Source: Euglena gracilis
Lineage: Eukaryota; Euglenida; Euglenophyceae; Euglenales
Reading direction: 5' to 3'
Assembly: GCA_039621445.1 (NCBI GenBank)
Contig: CP154955.1
Location: 41,114,426 to 41,178,425, forward strand
DNA: 64,000 nucleotides
In this document: positions 11,487 through 21,160 of the stretch, in pieces
How positions within the stretch are numbered: the first letter of the stretch is position 1
Layout: each line of letters begins with the position of its first letter
Translations under genes and position numbers: made by a program
Notes under the pieces: generated by a model
Told to the model about the DNA's origin: nothing
Database searches by the model: none
What the model saw: the letters and a program-made list of their open reading frames with translations, nothing else

Positions 11487-14400
11487 TGCGTGTGTGCGTG
11501 TGTGCGTGTGCATGAATTGTCCCATTTGGCAGTTTCACGGTGCCTTGTTTATCAAGAAAGATTGCTCTTCTTTATGTTTTTTTTTAAGACTCAATCCATT
11601 TTTTTATCCAGAAAAGATTTCCCCCCGGCAGTTTTCTGCAGGTTTTTTTCCCGTGCTTCCCTCGGCTTTCCACCTGGACTCCAGAAGTATCCCCTGGGGT
11701 TGTCAGGTCCACCAGTGGGAGGTGATAAGTCAGCCCGAGCGGCATCAGCTGACTCCGTACAGTGTGGCGGTCCCCGTGCGCGTGAGGGGAGGCCTGGCGG
11801 GGCTGCAACACCATGGTGGGGACGCCGTACTGGATGGCGCCGGAGGTGATCACGAATGAGCAGGTGTGGCCCCAGCAAGCCTGGGGGTGGAACAACAACA
11901 ACAACAACAACAACAATAACAACAATAACAACAACAACGGCAGCAGCAGCAGCATTGATATTGATATCAAAATTAATACCAGTATAAATAATAATAATAA
12001 TAATAATAATATCTAATATTAACGTATAATATATAATATTAATATGGGACGGCTGTCACGGATTGTGCCAGATGCATCAAGGTGTCCAAGAGGAGGAAAG
12101 CGAGAGGGCACCAGAATCCAAATATTTATCTAAACCTGCATGGGGCAAGTGCAGTTCAGCTATGGTTCATTTCCCCAGCGTTGTTGTGCGCCTCCCACAA
12201 GGAGGGAATCCCGCCGGGGTGTCTGAGAAACCATCCCCCCCCCTCGGCAGATCATTCCCCAACGATCATTCATCGAAGGTCATCCCACAGTAGCATTTTC
12301 GGTCTGTCTTCTGTCGCCTGCCAAACAGGGGTACGGGTTCAAGGCGGACATCTGGTCGGTGGGCTGCACCATCGTCGAGATGCTGACTGCTATGCAAGCC
12401 GGTGTTGCGTTGCACCGGAGTTGCTCTGCCCGCCCCCTGCAACTGTTAGGGTTCCTGGTGCCGGCTGAGCGGTCAGGGGGGACAGTTTCTCTGGAAGCCC
12501 AAAAACTCCCAACAAGCAGTCTGTATTGTCCACCTCACAGAAATTTTCACCCCCCCCCACCCTCTTGTTGTATTCATTATGTGCCCCCGTGCCAACCGAC
12601 CACCCCTATTTCCCGACCACCCCCTGGTCAGGGATTACATTTCAGGAATTGCCTTCCACCCTGCTCAGGGGTTGCAGGTCAGGGGGTGTGAATGACCCCT
12701 GATGTTCTGACCGGGGTTGTCAGAACTCGGTTGGTCGGTGTTGAAGGGGGGGGGGGCGGGTACAAAGAGGAATGGGGGGAAATGGTAGTTTACCCCATTG
12801 CCAATGCCAGACACCGCAATGATGAGATAGCATTAAAACGGTGCGGAGTTCAAAGTTCGAAGTGAATTGCATCGCGTGGAAGAATGCCGAAGGAAAAGAA
12901 AACCTTCAACCGGAATTCTTTTCGTCCAAAGCAACTCTCAGAAGGGATAAAAGCCCTGTGTGCTTGGGGGCCGTTTGACAGCGGCTTGGCCCCAAACCGC
13001 CCTGGCCCGAGTTCGACTCGATGTGGCAGGCCATCTACCACATCGCCAACTCAACTGGGCCGCCCCCCAACATCCCGAAGGACATTGGTGTGCCCGCCCT
13101 CCCTTGCCACAAGGAAGAGGAGGTGCGGCATGGCACCAAATCCTGCCAAGTTTTTCCCACGTCCGGAATTCACATCTCTGGTTTTCTTCTCTGACGCTTC
13201 TGAGACGCCAGGGAAATGATGAGCAAAAAAAATTCAGAGTATTTATTTTTATCCAGGAAAAGAGGTCAGAGAAGACTCCCCAAAAAAAACGTCCCATTGG
13301 GGGAGGGGGTGCCAAAAAAAAATTGCCACTGAAGCCCCACAATGTATTGCAGAGTCGAGGCTCCACGGAGACTCCTCCAGGCGAACAAGCCAGGCAGGTC
13401 AAGGGGCCGGTGGGGAGTCTCCAGACCCTGAGTAGTCCGGCGGAAATGGCCATTGGAATTGGACATCCCGAAATGGTCCATTGTGACAGAAAATGATCTG
13501 AATCGACCGCAAACTACTGCCCACCTTTTGTCAAGGAAATCAAAACAGGCGATTGGATTGAAAGAAGGAAGCCAAAATTATCCGCAAATTCGCAAAACCA
13601 TCATAAATTCCAACATCTGATAGAACAACCAAATCCCAGGGGAGAGGAAAATATTCAAGTTGTATAATTTTCATTTTTTGTACAATCCAAAACATTTTTT
13701 TTGCATAATTCACATCTTTTGCACAATGAAAAAATTGTGAAAAGTCGCATTTTTTTTTTCATGTTTTGCTTTTCCAATTTCTTTTCAGGCAATTGCACAG
13801 GCCAATTGCTCCACTACCAGACAATTTGGACAATTTCAACAACTGGAAGTTGTCCGAGTTGTGCACATTGCACATCATATGCACATTTTTGGACCACTTG
13901 GATGCAATTGGGTTGGCTGGGCATGTCATTTTGCAGGTTTGCACCACATTCTTTTCGGTCTGGCATTTTTAGAGGAAGAATTTGTAAGTCCTCTCCAGCA
14001 AAAAAAAAGTGGACAGCCCCAGGGAGCTCCTAAGGGAATTTACATGCAATGAACGTGCATTTTTTTGCTTTTTTTTGTTGTTGTTTTTGCATTGCACTGC
14101 ACAGTTTGAGGCCTTGTTGCAAATCCCACCCTGCAATTCCCCAGGGGGGGGAATAATTGATATCCGCAATTTTTCCGCAATTTTTCCGCAATTTTTCCGC
14201 AATTTCCGCAATTTTCCGCAATTTTTCGCAATTTTTCCGCAATTTTTCCGAAGGCCTCCGATATCAATTATTCCCCCCCCCCCTGGAATAATTCCCCCCC
14301 CCCCGGCCCTGTACACCGACAAAAACGGAAGCCCAGAAGTGGCCCCTTTCCAGGCAGCCGCCTCACGCCCCCCCCCCTTTGCCCCCCACACCCCCTCCCA

Positions 14401-14544
14401 GTGGACCAGCACCCCGACCTGCGGGACTTCCTGGACCTCTGCTTCCAACGCGACGTGCAACTACGGCCCATGGCGGCGGACCTCCTCCACCACTCTTTCC
14501 TCACCAAACCCGTGCAATTCGGGCAGGGATTGCTTTGCTTGTGA
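2400..14544 (+). CDS. STE11/MEKK-type MAP kinase kinase kinase, kinase domain in 9 exons, 5' partial
   Basis: Predicted cytosolic serine/threonine kinase that would phosphorylate a MAP kinase kinase. I joined nine exons: 2400-2545, 2998-3037, 5950-6019, 7854-7967, 10246-10344, 11787-11863, 12329-12397, 12982-13087, 14402-14544. They sum to 287 codons without a stop, then TGA at 14542. In order they give the glycine loop [11 protein letters not shown], the lysine strand [13 protein letters not shown], the hinge MFVEYVP, the catalytic loop [39 protein letters not shown] and the terminal [15 protein letters not shown] helix. GTPYWMAPE and HRDIKG point to the STE11 group. The N-terminal region and the strand before the glycine loop are not seen, so the gene starts before the window or in unrecognised exons. 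Introns 1, 2, 3, 5 and 7 start with GC, and introns 4, 6 and 8 with GT; all end in AG. The stop may be read through by another splice (donor at CCC|GT near 14508). Family call is firm; the exact member is not known. Confidence 0.85.
2998..3037 (+). CDS. Kinase exon: [12 protein letters not shown]
   Basis: A 40-base exon after ...GGAG. Its first G completes the arginine codon of the previous exon, giving [16 protein letters not shown]. It ends in CAG followed by GCGGCT, a second GC donor. The preceding intron (2546-2997) is G/C-homopolymer rich with one copy of a dispersed 'CCCTATGGGTGGT'-type repeat. Confidence 0.82.
3038..5949 (+). other. Intron 2 with ATTGCGC hairpin family and poly-C/poly-G junctions
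   Basis: A 2.9-kb intron between the HKNIV and NILNMFVEY exons. It has no long conserved ORF. Its content is about twelve short hairpins of the form ATTGCGC-N4-GCGCAAT between 3319 and 5379, several long C-run/G-run junctions (4150-4175, 4405-4420, 5058-5084, 5763-5786) and AT-rich filler. It starts GC and ends AG. Confidence 0.7.
3319..5379. repeat. Cluster of miniature ATTGCGC-N4-GCGCAAT hairpins
   Basis: Perfect or near-perfect hairpins occur at 3319-3334, 3341-3364, 4543-4558, 4801-4818, 4828-4845, 4931-4948 and 5362-5379, with weaker ones near 3372, 4440, 4746 and 4978. The two at 4801 and 4828 are in tandem with a 27-base period. They have 6-7 bp stems and four-base loops of varying sequence. 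All lie in kinase intron 2. Confidence 0.75.
5950..6019 (+). CDS. Kinase exon: hinge [15 protein letters not shown]
   Basis: The exon follows CACCCGAG and encodes the beta5/hinge segment with MFVEYVPQG, the usual STE11 pattern (LNIFLEYVPGG). It ends GCA G in phase 1, followed by GCCCTG, a third GC donor. The upstream acceptor is not preceded by an obvious pyrimidine tract, so its exact base is slightly uncertain. Confidence 0.82.
6020..7853 (+). other. Intron 3, with a perfect 32-bp palindrome
   Basis: The first third is AT-rich. Then come a perfect palindrome at 6360-6391 and three repeats of the motif GGGGGTCTTATTTTTGG (6416, 6656 and 6703), followed by C/G-run DNA around 7270-7370. No conserved coding region was recognised. 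Donor GC, acceptor AG. Confidence 0.65.
6360..6391. repeat. Perfect 32-bp palindrome centred on GACCC/GGGTC
   Basis: Each arm reads C-CCAAAAATAAGACCC and the second arm is its exact reverse complement with no loop. The half-sequence GGGTCTTATTTTTGG recurs singly downstream at about 6416, 6657 and 6703, so the palindrome may be two head-to-head copies of that short repeat. Confidence 0.8.
7854..7967 (+). CDS. Kinase exon: catalytic loop IVHRDIK
   Basis: After CCCAAG the exon reads TG-ACC-CGG-AAG, completing the GTG valine begun in the previous exon. It encodes [18 protein letters not shown] and IVHRDIK, with the HRD catalytic aspartate. It ends ATC AAG G before GTATGAGG, a normal GT donor. 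Confidence 0.88.
7968..10245 (+). other. Intron 4, two copies of a 300-bp 'CAGCCAGCACC' repeat
   Basis: A 2.3-kb GT-AG intron. The blocks at about 8240-8600 and 9100-9430 are diverged direct copies of one dispersed repeat: CAGCCAGCACC tracts, a GCGCAAAGC(G/A)CC(G/A)AAAA patch, then TTGGCTGAAA(A/G)(A/G)TGCCAACCCAG and GGGCAT(T/C)TTTTTGGG. A partial third copy is at 19975-20080. No coding signal beyond frames opened by base composition. Confidence 0.65.
10246..10344 (+). CDS. Kinase exon: [17 protein letters not shown]
   Basis: After CCTCAG the exon starts GG-GAC-AAC, completing DIK-GDN, and carries NILLD, ADFG (magnesium-binding aspartate) and the start of the activation loop [15 protein letters not shown]. 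It ends ACA G before GCCCCC, a GC donor in phase 1. Confidence 0.87.
10800..11096. repeat. Second copy of the 290-bp dispersed element
   Basis: It aligns with 1378-1670 in the same order: poly-T plus TTAAA.CCTTCC, GGCCAAAAGGCC, a TTGAATGGGG patch, ATGTCGGCCTGTT, GTCCATTTTCC, TGTGCTGGGACAGCAGAG and TTATTGACCGCCCTG. Both ends have decayed relative to copy 1. Confidence 0.55.
11282..11510. repeat. GT/GC dinucleotide array, about 230 bp
   Basis: Alternating purine-pyrimidine DNA, mostly GT with runs of GC and GTGC, in kinase intron 5. It is a typical Z-DNA-prone microsatellite. Confidence 0.95.
11787..11863 (+). CDS. Kinase exon: [10 protein letters not shown]
   Basis: It encodes the end of the activation loop and the APE motif: [21 protein letters not shown] chose the AG at 11785-11786 because only that acceptor joins the phase-1 end of the previous exon to this frame. 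The AG five bases further on would break it. It ends GAG CAG before GTGTGG, a GT donor. Confidence 0.82.
11891..12014. repeat. Trinucleotide repeats (AAC)n, (GCA)n and (AAT)n
   Basis: Directly inside intron 6 (11864-12328) are blocks of AAC, AAT and GCA triplets, 28 bases after the GT donor. The long Asn run readable here is intronic. Confidence 0.85.
12329..12397 (+). CDS. Kinase exon: [13 protein letters not shown]
   Basis: After CCAAACAG the exon reads [23 protein letters not shown], with the subdomain IX aspartate and W-SVGC typical of STE kinases. A GT two codons on would put the next exon out of frame, so the donor is the GC at 12398 (CAA|GCCGG). Confidence 0.83.
12398..12981 (+). other. 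Intron 7
   Basis: A 584-base GC-AG intron, C-rich in its first half. No feature other than short 'CCCTGGTCAGGG'-like repeats around 12620-12700. Confidence 0.65.
12982..13087 (+). CDS. Kinase exon: [20 protein letters not shown]
   Basis: After TTGACAG it reads [11 protein letters not shown] and then [21 protein letters not shown], matching the STE11 helix G region. It ends ATT G before GTGTGC, a GT donor. Confidence 0.85.
13088..14401 (+). other. Intron 8, containing a fold-back element
   Basis: A GT-AG intron of 1.3 kb, AT-rich in 13500-14130, then the fold-back element at 14141-14286 (listed separately) and a C-rich stretch before the acceptor. No other coding signal. Confidence 0.65.
14141..14286. 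mobile_element. Small fold-back element with (CCGCAATTTTT)n interior
   Basis: Two inverted arms of about 24 bases (14141-14164 and 14260-14286), each with a G or C run followed by AATAATTGATATC or its complement, enclose about eight 10-11 base units of CCGCAATTTTT. The layout, inverted arms around a short satellite, matches the larger element at 16034-16378. It is inside kinase intron 8. No coding capacity. Confidence 0.65.
14402..14544 (+). CDS. Kinase exon: C-lobe end, [14 protein letters not shown]
   Basis: After CCTCCCAG the exon reads TG-GAC-CAG-CAC, completing valine, and encodes [15 protein letters not shown] and then [17 protein letters not shown]. The arginine in LRP is the conserved subdomain XI residue. 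TGA at 14542 follows 11 codons later. A GT at about 14509, right after TKP, could instead be a donor to downstream tail exons. Confidence 0.8.
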
Positions 14545-15524
14545 AGATGGCAGCCAAGCTGGAATTTTAATTTTGAGTTGAAATTGAATTTTGAGTTACA
14601 CCAACCCCAGGAGGGGGTGCCAGCTTGGGCAGGCACTCCAAGAAAGCAGCCACCTCCGACCCAGGGGAGGGGGCACACAGCCAAAAGTGCCTGGGTACTC
14701 TGCACAGGCATTCCGACGCCGAAAACCCCAGTGTTGGGCATATTCCTGCCCACGACCGGGCAGGCATGACCCCCCCCCATGTGGGGTGATGCCTACCTTG
14801 GCAGGCACTCCAGAGCCCCCCCCCCCCCGGGTTGGTCAAGATCAGTCCAATGACTGCAATGACCCACGGGCTGGGCTGTTCGGGAATCCCCGAAATCCTA
14901 TGGGTCTGAGTGGGTGGTGAGTGGGGTCCTCCACCAGGCCTTCCCATATTTCTGGGGGCAACCATTTTCAGGTCAAAATTTTCTTTTGCTTTTTTGGCTT
15001 TTGGGTGGATGGGCAACGGCCCATGGATGAGTTGCAAGCCATGCCGAAGAAGGTCCAAAAAGATGGCCATGTTTCGGCAAAGACTGGTCAATTTCTGAGT
15101 TTGTTTGCATTTCAATCCTCAAGAAATATGTTTCTACAGCAGATCCCTGAACTGGAGCATTGTGGATCGGTAAAAAATATTCTCAAATTATTTCGCATCT
15201 GGTTGTCGAGGAGGCAGGACAGATGAATTATGTGTCTGTGGCATTCTCTCCCCAACGCGTTGTTCAACTCGTTGCTCAGTCTGAGAATTCGGATGCAGCA
15301 AACAAACAATTCCTGGAGTCGATGCGGTGAAACACCGAGGCCCTGGCCGATGGTGAGGGATGAGGGAGTGGAGAGGGATTGTGGGGGGGGGTTCTCACGT
15401 CTCCAGAAGTCACCCCACTCTCGTCTGTTTCCGCAATCAACTTTTGGCAAACAATTTGCGGTTCTTTTTCTGGTGGTGTACCAGCCCTCTCTGGGGTTGG
15501 GGGCCTGCCAGCGTCTCCCCGCAG

Positions 15525-15590
15525 CTCTCACAGGATGCAGAGGAGCTGGCGTACAGCAGTAGCGGCAACAACACTGCACCCCCTGCCCAG
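15525..15590 (+). CDS. Possible kinase tail exon (LSQDAEELAYSSSGN)
   Basis: A short in-frame stretch after a C-rich tract ending CCCCGCAG encodes a hydrophilic Ser/Asn-rich peptide, LSQDAEELAYSSSGNN. Codon use resembles the kinase exons. No family match is recognised, and the phase with the next candidate does not close, so this is weak. Confidence 0.22.
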
Positions 15591-16033
15591 GGATCCCCCG
15601 ACCTGGGGGGGTTTCTGGGGGCCCGAACAGCCTCGCCTTGGGCGCATTGAAGCTTATTCTCAGTTTATGGCCGATCTAAGTTCGCGTGGGCGCACCGGGC
15701 GCACTGTGGAAGATGAGGTTTGAGCGGACAGGTGGGGGGCATAATAAGCACAGCAGCCCCCCCCCCCCATCCTGCTGGGTCCCCCCGCTTTTCCAGGTGA
15801 CTGATTTTAAGGTCAAAGTTCGCAGTTTTTCGTTCAGCCCCATTCCACCTCCCACCTCCTGAACGGGGGAGAGGGCCAACCCCTATTCAACCTTCCTCAA
15901 CATCGGGTGAATCAGGGCGTCGCTGAACCCAAAGGGGATCCCACTCACCAGGGTACAGGGGGGGGGGGGCTTTTCCCAGCCTCAGACTCCCCTCTCCCCA
16001 TCGTCGAGTCTCAGTGCTCTCTTGAAAGGAGTC

Positions 16034-16378
16034 ATGGCACAAAGTGGGGCCCCCATACCACCCCCATACCCCATACCCCATACCCCATACCCCATACCCC
16101 AATAACCCCCAAAATAAACCTCATCTTAATCACGGACCTCTTTTGCAAGCTCATCGCGCAACGTATGAAACTGTTCGAGTGCCCGGGGGGGGGGAGGTCT
16201 CCCGCCCCCCGCCAGACCCCCCCCGGCAAAAAAATAATACTCACCTTTTTCCCCATACCCCATACCCCCTAACCCATACCCCCATACCCCATACCCCATA
16301 CCCCATACCACCCCCATACCCATACCCCCCCCCATACCACCCCCATACCCCAGGTATGGGGGCCCCACTTTGTGCCAT
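16034..16378. mobile_element. 345-bp fold-back element with CCCCATA satellite interior
   Basis: Perfect 26-bp terminal inverted repeats (16034-16059, 16353-16378) beginning ATGGCACAAAGTGGGG enclose two blocks of the heptamer CCCCATA (about 16060-16105 and 16250-16352). Between the blocks is a unique core (16106-16250). The octamer CTTGAAAG occurs just outside both ends (16021-16028, 16384-16391) and may be a target-site duplication, with a few extra bases at each end. No transposase is encoded, so it would be non-autonomous. Confidence 0.72.
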
Positions 16379-17040
16379 ATATGCTTGAAAGTCGGCTGGA
16401 TTGCGATCTATTTCTGCTTTGGTGGATGCAAACGATCGGCCAAGATAAGGCAAAAATGGGTCGAATGGTCAAATGGGTCGAATATGGGCTGCCCCAGTCA
16501 AATTTCAAGTCACAAAACGGATATTTTTGCATAATTTGCAGTTTCGATATTTTGGTGTCTGGCTCAGCCCCAGGCCGGCCTTTTCCCAGCTAGGGGACCC
16601 GAACGGGGGGGGGGGACTGCCAGAAGCCTGTTTTCCAGCCAGCCTTTCAAATCCTCAGTCTTTGAGACTTTGGCGCCCACCACCTGGGGGGGAGGGGTCG
16701 TTAAGCGACGCCCTGGGGTGGATGTTCTGGCGCAAACCACCATGCCGGCACAGAAGCCCCAAGAATGTCCAAAAGGAACCACCTCGTATCCCAAAGGTCA
16801 AGTCCGCTGCTGGATCCAGATTGTCTCTTTATCGCTGAATTGGGGGGGGGGGGCAATTTGGCATGCTCTTTTTATATATTTTTTTCGTGAAAAAAATTTC
16901 ACCTCAAAATTGACCCCCAAAGGTGCCTCTCCTTGGGGCTCCTGGGCGAGTCGTAGGAAATCGCCTCGGGTTGGGTCCGCAACTGTCTCCCCCTCCCCCA
17001 CGGCCCATGTTTTGTGCCGCCGGGGCCCCCCTGCCGGCAG

Positions 17041-17148
17041 CCGGAACGGCGTGCGGCCGTCGCCCAAGAACGGTCTGCGGCCGGCGGCCAACCGCAGCGA
17101 CGCGAAGGCGGGCACCGCCACGGTCTCCACCCCCACCTCCTCCGCCTC
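17041..17148 (+). CDS. Possible kinase tail exon (Ser/Pro/Asn-rich)
   Basis: A GC-rich island in AT-rich surroundings follows CTGCCGGCAG. From 17042 it reads RNGVRPSPKNGLRPAANRSD followed by a Thr/Ser-rich stretch. A GC donor near 17149 would leave phase 2, which suits the start of the candidate at 18301. The composition fits a disordered kinase tail. No homology is recognised. Confidence 0.28.
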
Positions 17149-18300
17149 GCAGTCCACCGGGCCCGCGCAAGGGGGAATGGGCCGCGGGGGTGGCGGCATG
17201 CCAGCGGGCAAATGCCGTACCATTTTCCGCCAACGGGACCACACGTGCGGAGTACGTGCGAAGAACGGGCTGAGTATCGGCAGAGTGCATATGTGCAGAG
17301 TCCGAGTTTGGTCCCTTATTCTGCACCAAGAACATCCAGGAGGGATAACAGATGACAGAGAAGGTGCACAAGGTGCGGCGTCGTTAGTTCATGGGTACCT
17401 TCTCCTCCCCTGGTGCCCATCTGGCCCCATCAGATTGCCCTCTGGCTGATCTGACTGAGGCAGGGGATAAACCCCCCCAGTTAATAACCCCCCCCCCCCC
17501 AGATGATAACCCCCCCCTGAGGACCGACTTCGGCTGCCCAAAAAATAACCCCCCCCCCTGCGGCAGTTGTGGAAGCAAAAAAAAAGGAAAAAATCAGCAG
17601 AAATGTTGCAAAAAAAATCAAAAAAGGGAAAATGGATGAAATTGGTGCAGAAAATATGCCAAAAAAGAACCCATTTTTCAACAAAAAAAACCCCAAAAAT
17701 GCCAAAAAAAAGTGACCATTGGAGCCTGCGGAGGGGTTTTTGGGTCCATTTTTGACTCGAATTTTTTGCCCAAATACTAAAACCCCTCAAATAATAACCT
17801 CCCCCCCCCCCGGACCCTGACTTCGAGAGTCCAAATAATAAACCAGGGGGTTTATTGTTTGCGGGGGCTCAAGAGTTAGACAAAAAGAATGAGGAAGCAG
17901 GTACTATTTTTGTGTACCCGCTGGAGGTTTTTTTTTAGGACCTGGGGGGAGGGCAGACCCACCTTTGGGAAGTCAATTTTGGGGTCCAAATTTTTTTGGT
18001 GTTTCGCGCCAGAAATTAGAGGGAAACCCCACCTCCGGCAGGGTTCCACTGTGAGAGGCGTTTGTTGACGTGCGGTCGCACATCGGACCCAGCATGGTCC
18101 AATGCATATGGGCTGCAACCTTTTGTGGGTGGGGTGGGGCGGCGTCCCCTGTCCATGGGTACCAGCAATTCCGTGACCCGGGGTGGGGTCGGGCTGTTAT
18201 GGCTGCATGGACAGGCACACGCATGCACAACACACCCGCATGCGCGCACCTGCGCATTCCGCCATGGACCCAAGCGATTGGACCGGGGGCCCCCCATCAG

Positions 18301-18387
18301 CCGCAGCCCCCGTAACGTCGCGTCTCCCAAGGCCGCCGTTTCAGCAGCTGCGCGTCCCCCCAGCCGCCCCTCCTCCACCCCGGCCAG
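18301..18387 (+). CDS. Possible kinase tail exon (SRSPRNVASPKAAVS)
   Basis: After CCATCAG the sequence reads SRSPRNVASPKAAVSAAARP with many Ser/Pro, ending GCC AG before GCATGG, another CAG|GC donor of the type used in the kinase domain. If the donor is not used, the frame reaches TGA at about 18422 and an AATAAA lies at 18461. Either reading is possible. Confidence 0.28.
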
Positions 18388-20182
18388 GCATGGCCCGCCA
18401 GCTTTGTTTTACTGCGGGGATTGAGGAATGTGGGGGTCCTGATTACTTCCTCTTTCTTTAAATAAATACATAAACACTTTGTGCACCTGCTTCACATGCG
18501 CACACATCTATCCATCTCTCCACCCACCTCCCTCCCCACCTACCTACCTATCCATCTATCCCAGGCTTTCCCGTAAATACTTGCCACAAACAGCCACAAA
18601 TGATCACGAACAATCACACAACAAGCACAAAGGAGATTTTCGCATATATTGCAAAAATTGGGGCCCCCACTAGGCTTAGTGGGGGTGGGGGGAGTGTGGG
18701 GGGGGTAAACCCCAAATTTTTTTTCCTGTTCCTGTTGTTCTTGTGTGCATTTTCGGAATCGCTGTGAAATGTGCTTTCTATATTGGGTCACTTGAAGAAA
18801 ACGGTTAAAAAAAATTCTTTCCACAAAAGTCCAAAGTGGCCTTTTGACTGTTATTTGGGGGGCGGGGGGGGGGGGCAGCACAGCCCCCGGGCACAGCCAA
18901 AAAAATTCACATTTTAGGACTTTTTATCAGGGGGAAAACATCGAAAAATGAAAATTTTTCAAAAAAGGGGAGGGGGTGGGTGAGGGTTTGTTGGGGGCAG
19001 GGGGAAGGGGATATTGAATATGTCCAAACACGGCCCGATTTTGGAAAAATCACATATTTTCCACATTTTTCCGATTGTTAGCCATGTTCCGGCATGTTAG
19101 CGCATATTTGGGGGCTTTTTAGCGCATCCCCCCCCCCCCGCCCATTGACGAGCAGTTTGAAGAAATGATCGAGATGCACAGGGTGGCTCTCTGACCCCCC
19201 CCGGGTCGGGATACCATTCGCCAAACCACCCCCCGGAGGCCAGGGGTCTGTGGAGTGCTCTTCGGTGTTGGGGTTGGGGGCGTCCCACCTGCCCCCCCCC
19301 AGATGTTGGGAGGGGGGGGCGGTGATTGCATTAATGGTATAAAGTTCTTCAGGAGTAATTGGCAGGGTTTTTTTTGAAAGTAGAAGTGACCCTCGGGTCG
19401 GCATCGAGATTGGACACCAAACTTCCCATGATGTCCGCCCGAACTAGGACACTGACAAGCATTAGGGAATAACACTCACGAGGTATGCAGGGTGTCAATA
19501 AACATGCTCAAAGTCCAATAATCCAATAATTCAGGAATTAAAGCTTTGGACATTGACCGTATGGCGTGGCAAACATAAAGTCTCTTCCACTGGGGCATCA
19601 AGGCTTATTCCCGGAGGAGAATTGGGGGAGCGGCGTTTTTTTGGGGGCGTTTGGGGGTGTGCTTTCCACCCGTTTGGTGGGTCCATGCCTGGCTTCCAAA
19701 CCCTGCCAAGGCCAAGGCAGCTCCTCCCAACCGCCCCCAGAGCTCCCAGCCATGCCCCGGCATTCTCCCAGTTTCCTTCTGTGATGTGTCCCAGCCATCC
19801 CAGAAGTTTTCCTGGTGTTGTTGGTGTTGTTGCTGTTGATTCGTTCCTTGGGGATGAGGGAGGCATGGGGGGCAATCTGGTCGGGAATAGAACAAACCGG
19901 AACCAATCAAATTGGATTGGAAGTTTGTGTGGACGATTTATGATATGTGGAATAAAATTTTCTTCCCATCAGGATTTTGGGTTGGCTTGGACAGGGGGGG
20001 TCCAGCCAGCCAGTGTTTTTTTTTCCAGCCAGGCCGCAGACCTCCCGAGGCATGCTGAAATAAATGTTGGGCCAGGGGGGGCGAATCCTGGTTGTGCCGA
20101 CCGCAACCCTATGGGTAGTGGGTGGGGGGGTCGACCACCCCCACCCCATCCTGGTGGGGGGGGCGGCCACTCCCACCATAGG

Positions 20183-20213
20183 CATGATGATGATGATGAT
20201 GCTGAAAGTAATG

Positions 20214-20253
<40 letters not shown>

Positions 20254-20278
20254 CAATAATAATAATAATAATAACAAC
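20183..20278. repeat. (GAT)n and (AAT)n trinucleotide repeats
   Basis: A short ATG/GAT run followed by about 20 AAT units with single AAC and ACC interruptions. Confidence 0.9.
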
Positions 20279-20417
20279 AACCTTGGCGTTACCTTCACTC
20301 ATGGCCCGGGCCAAGCGGCCGACCAGGGCCGACCAGGGCCAACCAGGGCCGACTTGCATGTGGTTGGCCGACCGAAGGGGAATGGATGAAGGAATTCGGC
20401 AGCTTTCCCTCTGGACC

Positions 20418-20757
20418 AAGCACCTCTGATGATGCTGGGCGATGCAGGGCGTTGCTGGGCGATGCTGGGTGATGCTAAACCATTTTTGGATATTTTTCCC
20501 ACAAATCTCCAGTTTTACACCCATTTTGGCCATTATGGATCAGTTTTTGCTAATTTTGGGGGCTATTTGTCACTGATTTGGCAAATATTGGGCTAATTTG
20601 GGTCAATATGAGCATATTTTATGGCATTTTGGCCATTTTGCTCCCTTTTGGTACTTTTGGGTCATTTTTCACAATCTTTTGTGGATTTTGTTGGCGTTTT
20701 TGGGTCATTTTTGGTTATTTCAAGCCATTTTAGATCATTTTGGTTGCTTTTGGGGAG
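20418..20757. repeat. Diverged duplication, copy 2 (other copy 332-720)
   Basis: Same landmarks as copy 1. It continues into GGATGAATACAGAAACTGGACAGATG, which matches the border of the minisatellite after copy 1, but without the tandem expansion. Confidence 0.75.
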
Positions 20758-21160
20758 CCAATGGATGAATACAGAAACTGGACAGATGAAAGTTTCTAAG
20801 TCAAACGTCAAATTAAAATGATCTTTATTAGCCTTCATTTACATGAACAAGAGCTTGTTTGACATCTCTGTGTGAAGAGCCGCACATTGACCTTTGCATT
20901 TTTGTTTTGTGCTCTGATGGCTCAGCTTATGGGGCACTTATTTTTGACCTTGGCGAGACAATTCAGAAAATCATTGCATCCCTTCACATTTTTTTCTGTG
21001 ACGGTACCCCCCTATGGCTGATTATTTGCCGACCAGGGCAGGGCCGACCAGGGCCGACCAGGGCCGACCAGAGCACCAAAGTGGGAAGTGACCATAGTGC
21101 CTGCAAGCGGGCAATTACAATCATGATATCCACATTTTGGGGGTTTTTTGAACTCGAAAG

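Larger units (their letters stand above)
10345..11786 (+). other. Intron 5: dispersed 290-bp repeat and a long GT/GC array
   Basis: The intron holds a second copy of the repeat found at 1378-1670 (here about 10800-11096) and a purine/pyrimidine alternating array at 11282-11510. Continuous frames across the array are artefacts of the dinucleotide repeat. Confidence 0.65.

Noticed and set aside
11282-11859. Long open frames with Cys-Val or His-Thr repeats across 11282-11525 on both strands
   Set aside because: They are produced by the GT/GC dinucleotide array inside a kinase intron; no conserved domain.
16060-16352. CCCCATA heptamers as a telomere or CRISPR-like array
   Set aside because: Too short, internal and bounded by inverted repeats; units are contiguous with no spacers.
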